DNA of 64,000 nucleotides from Sulfitobacter guttiformis (GTDB lineage Bacteria; Pseudomonadota; Alphaproteobacteria; Rhodobacterales; Rhodobacteraceae). A program made the translations under genes and the position numbers. The notes beneath the pieces are model-generated. The model saw nothing but the letters and a program-made list of their open reading frames with translations, ran no database searches and was not told where the DNA came from. Where the stretch lies: assembly GCF_003610455.1 (NCBI RefSeq), contig NZ_RAQK01000001.1:124001-188000 (forward strand), given 5' to 3'. Shown piece after piece: positions 47,570 through 56,774 of this stretch. Position 1 is the stretch's first letter, and each line of letters starts with the position of its first letter.

Positions 47570-48268
47570 ATGACAGACGGTAGTCAATCTGCGGATCAGT
47601 TTGTAATGTCAAAAGGCCTTAAATTCCCCAAAGACGGGCGTTTTATCACCGGTCAACTGCGTGCCGCCCTGCGCGAAAACCGGTATGAAGCAAAAGAGGC
47701 GTCATGCGCCCTCAAACTGGTGCGTGACGACGATACAATAATCGAATTGGGTGCAGGCATCGGTTTTATGTCTACGCTGGTCGCCAGCCGCCGCGCGATC
47801 AAGGGCGTCTATGCGTTCGAGGCAAATCCCGCATTGATCCCGTACATTCAGTCCGTGCATGCGGCCAATCGCCTGACAAACGCCCACGTGACCCATGCCA
47901 TTCTGGGCGATGCTAACGGCAGCGCCGATTTTTATGTACGTAGCAATCTGCTGTCCTCCTCCATGGCCCCAATTGAGGGCGACACACCACAGAACACCGA
48001 ACATGTTCAGGTTGACGTGCTCGATGCGGCGAAGGTGTTCAATGAAATTAAACCGACCATTCTGATTGCCGACATTGAGGGCGCAGAAGCGCATCTTTTG
48101 CCACAGCTTGACCTCAGCAGACTGCGCGGCGCAATGATTGAACTCCATCCGCAATATATCGGACCGGAAGGCGTGAACGCAGTGTTCCGCGCGATGATGG
48201 ATGCCGGACTGGCCTATTACGCGCGCGGCTCGACGCAAAAAGTCGTGTCATTCAGGCGGGCATGGTAA
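47570..48268 (+). CDS. FkbM family methyltransferase
   Basis: A SAM-dependent methyltransferase of 232 residues. The SAM site is IIELGAGIGFMSTLVA (about 56-71) with the acidic loop AFEANPALIPY. The FkbM signature DVLDAAKVFNEIKPTILIAD and EGAEAHLLPQL follows. FkbM enzymes O-methylate sugars or polyketides; here the neighbours make a glycan substrate likely. Its ATG follows the previous stop directly, and its TAA overlaps the next start. Confidence 0.88.
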   Translation: MTDGSQSADQFVMSKGLKFPKDGRFITGQLRAALRENRYEAKEASCALKLVRDDDTIIELGAGIGFMSTLVASRRAIKGVYAFEANPALIPYIQSVHAANRLTNAHVTHAILGDANGSADFYVRSNLLSSSMAPIEGDTPQNTEHVQVDVLDAAKVFNEIKPTILIADIEGAEAHLLPQLDLSRLRGAMIELHPQYIGPEGVNAVFRAMMDAGLAYYARGSTQKVVSFRRAW

Positions 48269-49323
48269 TGTCCCACCTTGCAATACTATGTGTGCGCAAC
48301 GAGGCGGCATTTCTACTCGAATGGCTTGCCCATCACAGCGCTGTAGGGTTTGACCATTTCCTGATTTTTTCAAATGATTGCCAGGACGGTACCGATGTGA
48401 TGCTGGACCGTTTACAGGAGCTGGGGCATGTTACTCATATCCGCAACGATGGCCCTTTTGATAAAGGCGGCATTCAATTTACAGCGCTGAAAGCCGCTGC
48501 AAAACATGAGCTTGTGAAAAAAGCTGAATGGATCCTTCCGCTCGATGTTGATGAGTTTGTAAACATACATTGCGGCGATCACACGCTCTCTGCCCTTCAC
48601 ACAGCCATCCCAGACGCCACAGCGATCACCCTGACATGGCGGCTCTTCGGGGCAGCATCGCAAGTACGCTACGCCGATACCCCCGTGCTTGAGACATTCA
48701 CCCGCGCTGCGCCCGCTGTATTGTACTGGCCCTGGCGTGCATCGATGTTCAAAACGCTATACCGCAACGATGGCGTTTATAAAAAACCAGGGGTTCATCG
48801 CCCCCGCGACAGCAATGAGAAAAAGCTGGCCAAAGCACGTTGGTATGATGGAAATGGAACGGTCTTGCCGGAGCAATTCGCCACCAAACGTATATTCTCG
48901 AATTTCGGGCAGGATAATTACGGCCTCGTCCAGCTCAACCACTACCCCCTTGGCGCGATGGAGAGCTACGTCCTCAAAGCTGACCGCGGCCGCGCTGTGC
49001 ACAGCGATGATTTGCTGGGGCTGGACTATTGGGTGGAGCGGAATTTCAACACTGAGGAGGACCTCACAATCCAGTCCCTCGCCGGACCGCGCAATGCCGC
49101 TCTCAAGGCGCTCAAAAGCGATCCAGCCCTGGCACAGATGCACGAGGACTCAGTTTCTTGGCGCAGCTCCAGATTTAGCCAGTTGCTGCAAAAAGAACCT
49201 TTTCGTGCGTTGTTTGGCCGCCTGATGATGACCCCGCCCTCACATCCAGTGACGCGACAAGCTGCGCAATTTATGATAAAACACGCCAATCTTGGCCGGA
49301 AAGTCCACAAATCCGCGCCTTAA
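48268..49323 (+). CDS. Glycosyltransferase, family 2-like (third of three)
   Basis: A protein of 351 residues with LCVRNEAAFLLEWLAHHSAV near the N-terminus, the metal-site motif LDVDEFVNI (DVD at about 93-95) and LNHYPLGAMESYVLKADRGR. It is a relative of the two others in the cluster, which suggests origin by duplication. Two starts are possible, at 48262 and 48268; I chose the second, seven bases after GGCGGG and overlapping the FkbM stop (TAATG). It ends the coupled run of five genes. Confidence 0.84.
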   Translation: MSHLAILCVRNEAAFLLEWLAHHSAVGFDHFLIFSNDCQDGTDVMLDRLQELGHVTHIRNDGPFDKGGIQFTALKAAAKHELVKKAEWILPLDVDEFVNIHCGDHTLSALHTAIPDATAITLTWRLFGAASQVRYADTPVLETFTRAAPAVLYWPWRASMFKTLYRNDGVYKKPGVHRPRDSNEKKLAKARWYDGNGTVLPEQFATKRIFSNFGQDNYGLVQLNHYPLGAMESYVLKADRGRAVHSDDLLGLDYWVERNFNTEEDLTIQSLAGPRNAALKALKSDPALAQMHEDSVSWRSSRFSQLLQKEPFRALFGRLMMTPPSHPVTRQAAQFMIKHANLGRKVHKSAP

Positions 49324-49424
49324 TATGGCGCGAAGTTTACGCAATTTTGCCCTATTTCTCTGCTAGCCCCTGTTATGAAACCGCCTGCAATCTATGCCAT
49401 GCGGATCAACATGAGGACGCAGAC

Positions 49425-50381
49425 ATGGCGCAGGACAGCCTGAATTTCGAGACATCGCTTGCCGGTATGAAAAAAGCTGACTGGATCGCAGCTGTTGAAC
49501 AACTCTGCGATGTTGACGGCTATTTCGAGCATCTGGGTCAAAGGCACTATGCCGCGTTTATCGAAAAATCCCCGATATTGCTGGTGTCCTTCGAGACCCT
49601 TCAGGGAATTCCCGCATTGTCATCGCTGGCGCAACCGCTGGGCTGGGAGATGATGCTCGAGCATGGATGGTCGAGTTTGTGCATCGCATCCAACGGCGAC
49701 ACATGGTTCCGCGACCAGTCGGTTTACGGCTTTTTCGACAAACTCATTGATGACGGATTCTTTGACGATTTTGAACAGGTCATTTTTTACGGTGCTGGGC
49801 CTTGTGGCTATGCCGCCGCCGCCTATTCCGTGGCATCGCCCGAGGCACGCGTACTGGCCGTACAGCCGCAAGCAACGCTCGATCCGCGCATCACGGAATG
49901 GGACGACCGTTTCACCGATATGCGCCGGACAGATTTCACATCGCGCTACGGATATGCGCCCGACATGCTTGATGCTGCCAACGCGGCATATGTCGTCTAC
50001 GATCCCCGCGCGCATCTTGATGCGATGCATGCCGCCCTGTTCACCAAACCACATACGCGCAAACTACGATTGCGTCACATGGGCGATGCCATCCAGACCG
50101 ACCTGCTGGAAATGGAGCAATTGGCCCCCCTGCTGTTCGCGATTGCAAATGGCAAGCTGGACGAGCTGACCTTTGCGCGCATGATGCGGGCACGCCGGAT
50201 GCACCCGCCGTATCTGCGCAATCTACTGGCAGCACTTGATGCAGACGGGCGCGAAGAATTCGCGCTGGCACTGGCCCGCAACGTCACCGCAAGGATGCAC
50301 GCACCACGGTTTGCCCGACGCCTTGCCAGCAGCGCTAAAACCAGCGCCGCTTCTAAAGACGAGGACAACGAAGAAGACTAG
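49425..50381 (+). CDS. Uncharacterised protein, alpha/beta-hydrolase-like middle region
   Basis: A 318-residue protein. I recall relatives in Rhodobacteraceae labelled PAPS reductase, but no PAPS reductase motif (the C-terminal ECGxH cysteine or the nucleotide loop) is visible, so I do not use that name. The phrase VIFYGAGPCGYAAAAYSVA (about 121-139) resembles the nucleophile elbow of alpha/beta hydrolases, with the serine lost. The C-terminus is very basic and then acidic (KDEDNEED). The ATG at 49425 follows GAGGAC. It lies 101 bases after the glycan cluster and may or may not belong to it. Confidence 0.7.
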   Translation: MAQDSLNFETSLAGMKKADWIAAVEQLCDVDGYFEHLGQRHYAAFIEKSPILLVSFETLQGIPALSSLAQPLGWEMMLEHGWSSLCIASNGDTWFRDQSVYGFFDKLIDDGFFDDFEQVIFYGAGPCGYAAAAYSVASPEARVLAVQPQATLDPRITEWDDRFTDMRRTDFTSRYGYAPDMLDAANAAYVVYDPRAHLDAMHAALFTKPHTRKLRLRHMGDAIQTDLLEMEQLAPLLFAIANGKLDELTFARMMRARRMHPPYLRNLLAALDADGREEFALALARNVTARMHAPRFARRLASSAKTSAASKDEDNEED

Positions 50382-50395
50382 CGCGTCAAACGCGT

Positions 50396-50409
50396 GCGTG
50401 CTAGCACGC
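50396..50409. promoter_or_regulatory. 14-bp perfect palindrome just before pyrC
   Basis: GCGTGCTAGCACGC reads the same on both strands and ends four bases before the pyrC ATG, where a ribosome binding site would be expected; none is visible. A second small stem, GCGCGT (50381-50386) with ACGCGT (50390-50395), precedes it. It could be an operator or a leader hairpin limiting translation. Confidence 0.45.
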
Positions 50410-50413
50410 TGCC

Positions 50414-51445
50414 ATGACAAAAACACTCACGATCCGCCGTCCAGACGACTGGCACCTGCATCTGCGTGACGGCGATATGCTGCGCGCTGTTCTGCCACAC
50501 ACATCCCGCCATTTCGCGCGGGCGATCATCATGCCCAATCTGGTGCCGCCTGTTGTGACAGCTGCCGATGCCCGCGGCTACCGCGACCGGATCATGGCCG
50601 CTCTGCCTGAGGGTGATGATTTCACTCCTCTCATGACACTTTATCTGACCGAAGACACCGATCCCGCCGATGTCGCAGCCGCGCATGCCGAAGGTCTGGT
50701 CACTGCCGTAAAATTGTATCCCGCTGGGGCTACAACAAACTCGGCCTCCGGTGTCTCTAATTTCGCCAATGTCGCTAAAGTATTGGAGAAAATGGCCGAA
50801 ATCGGATTGCCGCTGTGCACACATGGCGAAGTTACGGATCACAGCGTTGATATTTTCGATCGCGAAGCCGTATTTATCGACCGCATCCTTGGCCCGATGC
50901 GCCGCGACCATCCCGATCTGCGCGTGGTGATGGAGCATATCACCACATCTAATGCTGTTGATTACGTACGCGCTAACGACAAGAACCTCGCCGCAACAAT
51001 CACAACCCACCATCTGGTAATAAACCGCAACCACATACTCGCGGGTGGCATCAAGCCGCATTACTATTGTCTGCCCGTTGCCAAGCGTGAGGAACACCGC
51101 CTTGCCCTGCGCGCTGCCGCAACCTCCGGCGATGCACGCTTCTTTCTTGGCACTGATTCCGCCCCCCACACAGACGCCAACAAGCTGCTGCCCTGTGGAT
51201 GCGCAGGCTGCTTTACCGCCCTGAACACAATGTCGATCCTCGCCGAAGTGTTCGAGCAGGATGGCGCACTGGATACGCTTGAAGCTTTCACCTCCCGCAA
51301 CGGAGCCGCCTATTACGGCCTGCCGGTCAACGAGAGTACGTTGACCCTGACACGGACTGCACCCACACATCCGGCGCAGATCCATACGTCCGAAGGGCCT
51401 GTTACGGTATTTGACCCCGCCATTCCTCTCCACTGGTCTGCCTGA
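50414..51445 (+). CDS. pyrC: Dihydroorotase
   Basis: Closes carbamoyl aspartate to dihydroorotate in pyrimidine synthesis. The 343-residue zinc amidohydrolase is of the E. coli class II type. It has the metal-binding HLHLRDG (residues 14-20), the lysine expected to be carboxylated in [12 protein letters not shown] and the later GTDSAPHT with the catalytic aspartate. The start region is unusual, with a palindrome in place of a ribosome binding site. pyrE follows after 72 bases. Confidence 0.97.
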   Translation: MTKTLTIRRPDDWHLHLRDGDMLRAVLPHTSRHFARAIIMPNLVPPVVTAADARGYRDRIMAALPEGDDFTPLMTLYLTEDTDPADVAAAHAEGLVTAVKLYPAGATTNSASGVSNFANVAKVLEKMAEIGLPLCTHGEVTDHSVDIFDREAVFIDRILGPMRRDHPDLRVVMEHITTSNAVDYVRANDKNLAATITTHHLVINRNHILAGGIKPHYYCLPVAKREEHRLALRAAATSGDARFFLGTDSAPHTDANKLLPCGCAGCFTALNTMSILAEVFEQDGALDTLEAFTSRNGAAYYGLPVNESTLTLTRTAPTHPAQIHTSEGPVTVFDPAIPLHWSA

Positions 51446-51517
51446 TCACCGCGCTTACCAGATTTTCCTTCCTTCCCTAGAACTCTCTTCAACCTCTGCC
51501 GCCAAGGACCAGCTGCC

Positions 51518-52195
51518 ATGATCCCCACCACTTATCCCGACGCGTCCGAGATTGCCCGCCTGACTGCCCGCATGCTGCTGGAAATTGGCGCTGTAAACTT
51601 TAATACAGATACGCCCTATACGCTGGCATCTGGCTTGCCCTCGCCCAGCTATATCGACTGCCGCAAGCTGATCTCCTATCCACGCATCCGCTCGACACTG
51701 ATGGACTTCCTCACCATCACTGTCATGCGCAACGCGGGCTTTGAGGCATTTGACAACATCGCAGGGGGCGAGACGGCGGGCATCCCTTTCGCCGCGCTCG
51801 TGGCCGAGCGGATGGCCCTTCCCATGACCTACGTTCGCAAAAAGCCAAAGGGCTACGGCCGCAATGCCCGTATCGAGGGCGACATGAGCGAAGGTCAACG
51901 TGTATTGCTGGTTGAAGACCTGACCACCGATGGCGGCTCTAAACTAAGCTTTGTCGATGCGATCCGCGAAACAGGTGCAACCTGCGGCCACACTGCCGTA
52001 ATTTTCTATTATGATATCTTTCCAGAAACACGCAAAACGCTGGGGGACCATGGGGTCGAATTGCACCATTTGTGCACATGGTGGGACGTACTCGCCGAGG
52101 CTAAGGACCAAGGCATATTCCCTGAAGAAACACTCGCAGAGGTGGAAAATTTCTTGAAATCTCCCCGTATTTGGCAGGACGCTCGCAAGACCTGA
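51518..52195 (+). CDS. pyrE: Orotate phosphoribosyltransferase
   Basis: Joins orotate to PRPP to give orotidine monophosphate. The 225-residue product has the PRPP motif [17 protein letters not shown] (about 130-146), [13 protein letters not shown] near the N-terminus and the substrate loop [14 protein letters not shown]. Start ATG at 51518 is placed after AAGGACCAGC. With pyrC it forms a likely operon for the middle of the pyrimidine pathway. Confidence 0.96.
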   Translation: MIPTTYPDASEIARLTARMLLEIGAVNFNTDTPYTLASGLPSPSYIDCRKLISYPRIRSTLMDFLTITVMRNAGFEAFDNIAGGETAGIPFAALVAERMALPMTYVRKKPKGYGRNARIEGDMSEGQRVLLVEDLTTDGGSKLSFVDAIRETGATCGHTAVIFYYDIFPETRKTLGDHGVELHHLCTWWDVLAEAKDQGIFPEETLAEVENFLKSPRIWQDARKT

Positions 52196-52338
52196 CACCA
52201 CTGGTTGACACGGACCCTCCTCGCAACCCAAGATGTAGAGGCGCTGAAACCTACCCAAGGTTATCCACAAAAACATACAATTTGCGCACCACCTTCCCCT
52301 TCGCTATGACGACCAACGGGGATCAACGGGGGTACAAT

Positions 52339-53835
52339 ATGAACGAGATTTCAACGCTGGGCACGACCGGCATCGCGATCCAGTCCGCTGAAACCATGCC
52401 GAACTCCATCGAGGCAGAGCAGCAATTGCTGGGTGCGATTCTGACGAATAACGACATCTATGATCGTGTTGCGTCGATCATTGGCCCCAAACATTTCTAC
52501 GACCCCGTGCACGCCCGTATTTTCGAAATCGCAGCAGCACGCATTGCAAAAAACAATCTCGCGAGCCCTGTGACGCTAAAGGCGTTTATGGAAGACGACG
52601 AAGGGCTGAAGGAACTTGGCGGGCCTGCATACCTCGCGCGCCTTGCCGGTGCAGCTATCTCCGCCTTCGCGGTTCGTGACTACGCGCAGATGATCTATGA
52701 TCTGGCCGTCCGCCGTGATCTTATCTCTCTTGGGCGCGACATTGCCGCAAAGGCAGCCAGTGTCGATGTCGCCAACGAGCCGCGCGAGCAAATCGTCGAG
52801 GCAGAGCAAGCGCTTTACAAACTCGCCGAGCAAGGGCAAACCGAAAGCGGATTTCAAAGCTTTCTCAAAGCCGTAACAGACGCCGTTAATGTGGCAAACG
52901 CCGCATACCAGCGCGACGGTGGTCTGTCCGGCGTCTCGACCGGCCTGATTGATATGGACAAAAAGCTGGGCGGTTTGCACCCCTCCGACCTCTTGATCCT
53001 TGCGGGTCGTCCTTCGATGGGGAAAACCTCGCTGGCGACAAACATCGCGTTCAACGTGGCCAAAGCTTATAAGCGAGGCACGCTGCCTGACGGAACGGAA
53101 GGTGCCGTAGATGGCGGTGTCGTCGGATTCTACAGCCTTGAAATGAGCGCAGAGCAACTTGCTGCGCGGATCCTGTCGGAAGCTTCTGAAATCCCGTCCC
53201 AGCAGATCCGCTCGGGCGACATGACAGAGCAGGAGTTCCGCCGTTTCGTTGATGCGGCCAAGGCTCTGGAAGCCTGCCCCCTTTATATTGATGACACGCC
53301 CGCGCTGCCGATCTCGCAGCTGGCCGCCCGTGCGCGCCGGCTTAAACGGACCCACGGCCTTGATGTTCTGATTATCGACTATCTCCAGTTGGTGCGCGGC
53401 ACCGGCAAGAACGAGAACCGCGTGAACGAGATCTCCGAGATTACCATGGGCTTGAAGGCGATCGCCAAGGAGCTGCACATCCCTGTGATCGCCCTGTCGC
53501 AGCTGTCGCGTCAGGTTGAGAACCGCGAGGACAAGCGGCCACAGCTTTCCGACCTCCGCGAATCCGGCTCGATCGAGCAGGATGCCGACGTGGTGATGTT
53601 CGTGTTTCGGGAAGAGTATTACAAAGAGCGTGAAAAACCCGGCGATCACGAGCTGGACAAAATGGCGATCTGGCAAGAAGAAATGGAGCGCCTGCATGGT
53701 CGCGCCGAAGTTGTAATCGGCAAGCAGCGTCACGGCCCCATTGGCACCGTTGAGCTCAGCTTTGAGGGTCGCTTTACCCGCTTTGGGAATCTGGTCAAAC
53801 CATGGCAGCAAAACGGAGACGAGCAAGAGTTCTAG
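52339..53835 (+). CDS. dnaB: Replicative DNA helicase DnaB
   Basis: Hexameric helicase that opens the replication fork. The 498-residue product has the N-terminal primase-interacting domain (PNSIEAEQQLLGAIL, about 20-120), then the RecA-like core with Walker A GRPSMGKTSLATNIAF (near 222-237), VLIIDYLQLVRG (Walker B) and LRESGSIEQDADVVMF. No intein is present. I chose the ATG at 52339, six bases after a GGGGG; a second in-frame ATG at 52306 is possible. Confidence 0.96.
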   Translation: MNEISTLGTTGIAIQSAETMPNSIEAEQQLLGAILTNNDIYDRVASIIGPKHFYDPVHARIFEIAAARIAKNNLASPVTLKAFMEDDEGLKELGGPAYLARLAGAAISAFAVRDYAQMIYDLAVRRDLISLGRDIAAKAASVDVANEPREQIVEAEQALYKLAEQGQTESGFQSFLKAVTDAVNVANAAYQRDGGLSGVSTGLIDMDKKLGGLHPSDLLILAGRPSMGKTSLATNIAFNVAKAYKRGTLPDGTEGAVDGGVVGFYSLEMSAEQLAARILSEASEIPSQQIRSGDMTEQEFRRFVDAAKALEACPLYIDDTPALPISQLAARARRLKRTHGLDVLIIDYLQLVRGTGKNENRVNEISEITMGLKAIAKELHIPVIALSQLSRQVENREDKRPQLSDLRESGSIEQDADVVMFVFREEYYKEREKPGDHELDKMAIWQEEMERLHGRAEVVIGKQRHGPIGTVELSFEGRFTRFGNLVKPWQQNGDEQEF

Positions 53836-53948
53836 CGCCAGTGGATAACATTGTGCGCAAGATTGGAACGATCCATACTTAGGCAATATTAACAATAGAC
53901 TGCGGTGCATTCCTCATGTGTGTGACCAAGGGTCAATAGCGAGGTATT

Positions 53949-55286
53949 ATGCACATCGAATTCGTAAATCACGCCTCTGTTCTAATCCGCCACGGCAACA
54001 TCGGATTGCTCAGTGATCCATGGTACGAAGGTCCAGCGTTTCACAAAGGCTGGCGGTTGCTGGTTGAGACCGACGCGCCCGAAGTCGAAGCTTTGCTAGG
54101 CCGTACCACCCATATCTGGGTCAGCCACGAACACCCCGATCACTTCTCTGTCGGCTTTTTTAAACGCTTCGGCCAGATTATTCGCGACCGTGGCATCACC
54201 TTGCTGTTTCAGGAAATCGACGACCAGCGCGTTGCAGATTTCCTGCGCGCAGAGGGGTTCACGATCATCTTCCTGCCGTTTGGACACGCTGTTGATCTGG
54301 GCGATGAGGTCTCGGTCACCTGCATCAAGGACGAGTTTATCGACAGCGCCCTCTCTATCCGCGCGGGGGATACCCATATCCTCAACCTTAATGATTGCAA
54401 TGTGGGGACCATCGCGCGCGCGCAAGAGTTCCGCGATGCCGTCGGTACCTGCGATATACTCCTCACCCAGTTCAGCTATGCTGCCTGGAAAGGCGGACGC
54501 GATAATCGTGCCTGGCGCGTGACGGCGGCACAGGAAAAGCTTTGTAATATCGCCGTGCAGGCCGAGGTGCTGCAACCGCGCATGATCATTCCCTTTGCCA
54601 GCTTTGTAACTTTCGCCCATGAGCGCAATCACTACCTCAACGATGCTGCCAACACCCCCGACACAGTCGTTGCTAATTTTCAGGCGGCCCCTTTCGCTGT
54701 GCAGGTCATGGCGCCCGGTGATGTGACCGATGGCACCACCGATCCCGCCGCAAGTGCCGCCGCATGCGGTTGGTGGCGCGGCAAGTACGCCAAGGCGTCT
54801 GATACGCTGATGACCTACGAAAGCGTTCAAGCCTCTGCGCTGGAGGCCGCTTTTGCCAAATGGCGCAAACGCGTTTTCCAGAACAACAGTGTGGCGACAA
54901 TGAAGTTCGCGCAAAAATTCAGCCCTGTAAAAGTATTGCAGCCTGTGGTGGTCGAGTTGGACGATCTGGTCAGCAGTTGGCAGATCGATCCACCCAAGGG
55001 CACATTCACGCGAACAGACGCCCCTGCGGACCTGATCATGCACTCAGAATCGCTTGAGTTTATGTTTCTCAATTCATTCGGGTTCGACACCCTCACCGTC
55101 AGCGGAACCTTCGAAGAGGCGCGCGATGGCGGGTTCAGCCGTGCCGCCCGCTCCATCGCGATCGAGAACCTGAATAATCTGGGCATCCGCTTTGGTATGG
55201 GGCTTTTGTTCAACCCTAAAATCATCGCCGTCATTCTGGAGCGCCTGCGCGGTGTCAGCGCCAAAATGGGTCGCAAGGAGGCCTAA
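53949..55286 (+). CDS. Metallo-beta-lactamase-fold hydrolase with C-terminal extension
   Basis: A 445-residue protein. The N-terminal 250 residues form an MBL fold of the UlaG/CMP-sialate-hydroxylase-like branch. Visible elements are FVNHASVLIRHGN, LLSDPWYEG, the metal motif HEHPDH (near 57-62) and HILNLNDCN with a further aspartate. The C-terminal 190 residues do not resemble a domain I know. A substrate cannot be named. It stands alone between dnaB (113 bases) and a convergent hydrolase gene. Confidence 0.8.
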   Translation: MHIEFVNHASVLIRHGNIGLLSDPWYEGPAFHKGWRLLVETDAPEVEALLGRTTHIWVSHEHPDHFSVGFFKRFGQIIRDRGITLLFQEIDDQRVADFLRAEGFTIIFLPFGHAVDLGDEVSVTCIKDEFIDSALSIRAGDTHILNLNDCNVGTIARAQEFRDAVGTCDILLTQFSYAAWKGGRDNRAWRVTAAQEKLCNIAVQAEVLQPRMIIPFASFVTFAHERNHYLNDAANTPDTVVANFQAAPFAVQVMAPGDVTDGTTDPAASAAACGWWRGKYAKASDTLMTYESVQASALEAAFAKWRKRVFQNNSVATMKFAQKFSPVKVLQPVVVELDDLVSSWQIDPPKGTFTRTDAPADLIMHSESLEFMFLNSFGFDTLTVSGTFEEARDGGFSRAARSIAIENLNNLGIRFGMGLLFNPKIIAVILERLRGVSAKMGRKEA

Positions 55287-55307
55287 CGCCCCCTTGCGCG
55301 CTGTCGC

Positions 55308-56621
55308 TTATTTCGGTGATTTAACTTCGTACTTCAGTCCCTTGGCCGTACCTTTGGCAAAGCCCTTCCAGTGGGAATGATCCTCTTTTTCAGTGCCGTC
55401 TTCGTTCATTGACCAAACCCCCGCATTCGAATCCTCGACCAGTGTCAAGTATTCGGCGGCGGTGGCATCCCCTTTGAGTTGTTCATTCATCCACGCGGTT
55501 ACAAAGTGCTGCGCGATGTTGTTCATCCGCACTGTATCCCAAACCTGATCGCTGTAGTGCTCGGAGATGTTAAATCCCTTCTCCTCGTTGAAGTAATAGC
55601 TTTCTTTGGGCGCTGGCATAGGGGCCGCGGCGTTGTGACCAGCGTTCACATACGTAAGCAAGGCAGTGTCGACGCCGCTTACATTCTCCCAGATTGCGCG
55701 AACGCCCTGCTCGTAGAGCGATGTCTCGTCCTGCGAGCCCGCGATGAACAGCATCGGGATCTGCACACCGGCGAGGCCCTCTGCGTCCCAAAACCCTGTA
55801 TTCATGCCCCAAGGGCCGATGGCAACAGCGGTTTTTATACGCGGGTCTGGCAAAGCGTTATGCGTGTCCGAGCCTGCGAGGTGAATGCCCAATGTGCCAT
55901 GTGGCCCGCCCCAGCTGTAATCAACGGATGCCTGCGTGACCCCGCCACCGGCTGTGATGATCGCGCCGTAACCGCCCATAGAATAACCGATAAGACCTGC
56001 ATTGCTTGCATCATAAAGCCCCGCAAATTCAGCACCCTCCGCCGCCTTACCTGCCATTTCTTCGAGGACAAACAACTGGTCCAGCGAGCGGTTCACCAGT
56101 GTCGAGCCGAACGCCGCCTGCGTCTGGTAGGTGCTGTCGGTATGGTCGATTGAAGTCACGACATAGCCCTTGGAAGCCAGATTTTCCGCCAGATGCGACA
56201 TCAGGAAACGGTTTCCGGGATAGCCATGGCTGATCAGCACCAATGGATAGGGTGTGTCGGTGGCCGCAGGGGCCGCATCGCGCATAGCACGGCCTGTCAG
56301 CGTTACCTCGGTCGTACCATCCCGCAAATATGCACGGAATTCATTTGAGCCGGTAGCATCAGCCGCCGCCGGATACCACATCTCGACCGTAAGAGGGCGA
56401 TCATAGCGTGGCAGTTCCGCAGGTTTGTCAGCCGCCGGATCAATTGCCAGAATATTGATCTGGTCAGGGTTCACCAGCTCGATCTGACGCACACCAACGG
56501 GTAGATCACCATATGCAGCAAGGGTGGGCGCATTAGGCAATTGTCCATCAACCGGATTGGCCATTGCTGCTCCCGCAACCATCATCGCGGTCGGCACCAG
56601 TGTTTTCACAAGCGTTTTCAT
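55308..56621 (-). CDS. Secreted alpha/beta hydrolase (dienelactone-hydrolase/PAF-acetylhydrolase-like)
   Basis: A 437-residue exported esterase-like protein. A signal peptide covers about residues 1-21 (MKTLVKTLVPTAMMVAGAAMA). The hydrolase core shows the oxyanion region LISHGYPGNRF, the nucleophile elbow GYSMGGYGA (serine near 200), a late aspartate region FIAGSQDETSLYE and the histidine in NAGHNAAAP. The substrate is unknown. I chose the ATG at 56621, after GAGGAGGATACGACA. It converges with the MBL gene and is divergent from the DUF1194 gene. Confidence 0.85.
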   Translation of the reverse strand: MKTLVKTLVPTAMMVAGAAMANPVDGQLPNAPTLAAYGDLPVGVRQIELVNPDQINILAIDPAADKPAELPRYDRPLTVEMWYPAAADATGSNEFRAYLRDGTTEVTLTGRAMRDAAPAATDTPYPLVLISHGYPGNRFLMSHLAENLASKGYVVTSIDHTDSTYQTQAAFGSTLVNRSLDQLFVLEEMAGKAAEGAEFAGLYDASNAGLIGYSMGGYGAIITAGGGVTQASVDYSWGGPHGTLGIHLAGSDTHNALPDPRIKTAVAIGPWGMNTGFWDAEGLAGVQIPMLFIAGSQDETSLYEQGVRAIWENVSGVDTALLTYVNAGHNAAAPMPAPKESYYFNEEKGFNISEHYSDQVWDTVRMNNIAQHFVTAWMNEQLKGDATAAEYLTLVEDSNAGVWSMNEDGTEKEDHSHWKGFAKGTAKGLKYEVKSPK

Positions 56622-56774
56622 TGTCGTATCCTCCTCTGTTTTCGGTACTCTAGCGAGGTTAACCACCCTCACAAGCAATTGTTTGTCTGACGTTACGAAC
56701 CAAGCTTTGTGTCAAAAGGAAGCGGGGATAAAACGTGATTGGACAGAAAGCGCACGAGTTGCCAACCTCCTATC

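Noticed and set aside
49425..50381. Phosphoadenosine phosphosulfate reductase
   Set aside because: No nucleotide-binding loop or C-terminal ECGxH cysteine motif is visible; the name appears to be carried over between databases.
52576..53910. Minus-strand open frame of 444 codons
   Set aside because: Antisense to dnaB, which is intact and certain; the product has no recognisable domain.
54096..55043. Minus-strand open frame of 315 codons
   Set aside because: Antisense to the MBL-fold gene; no motifs.
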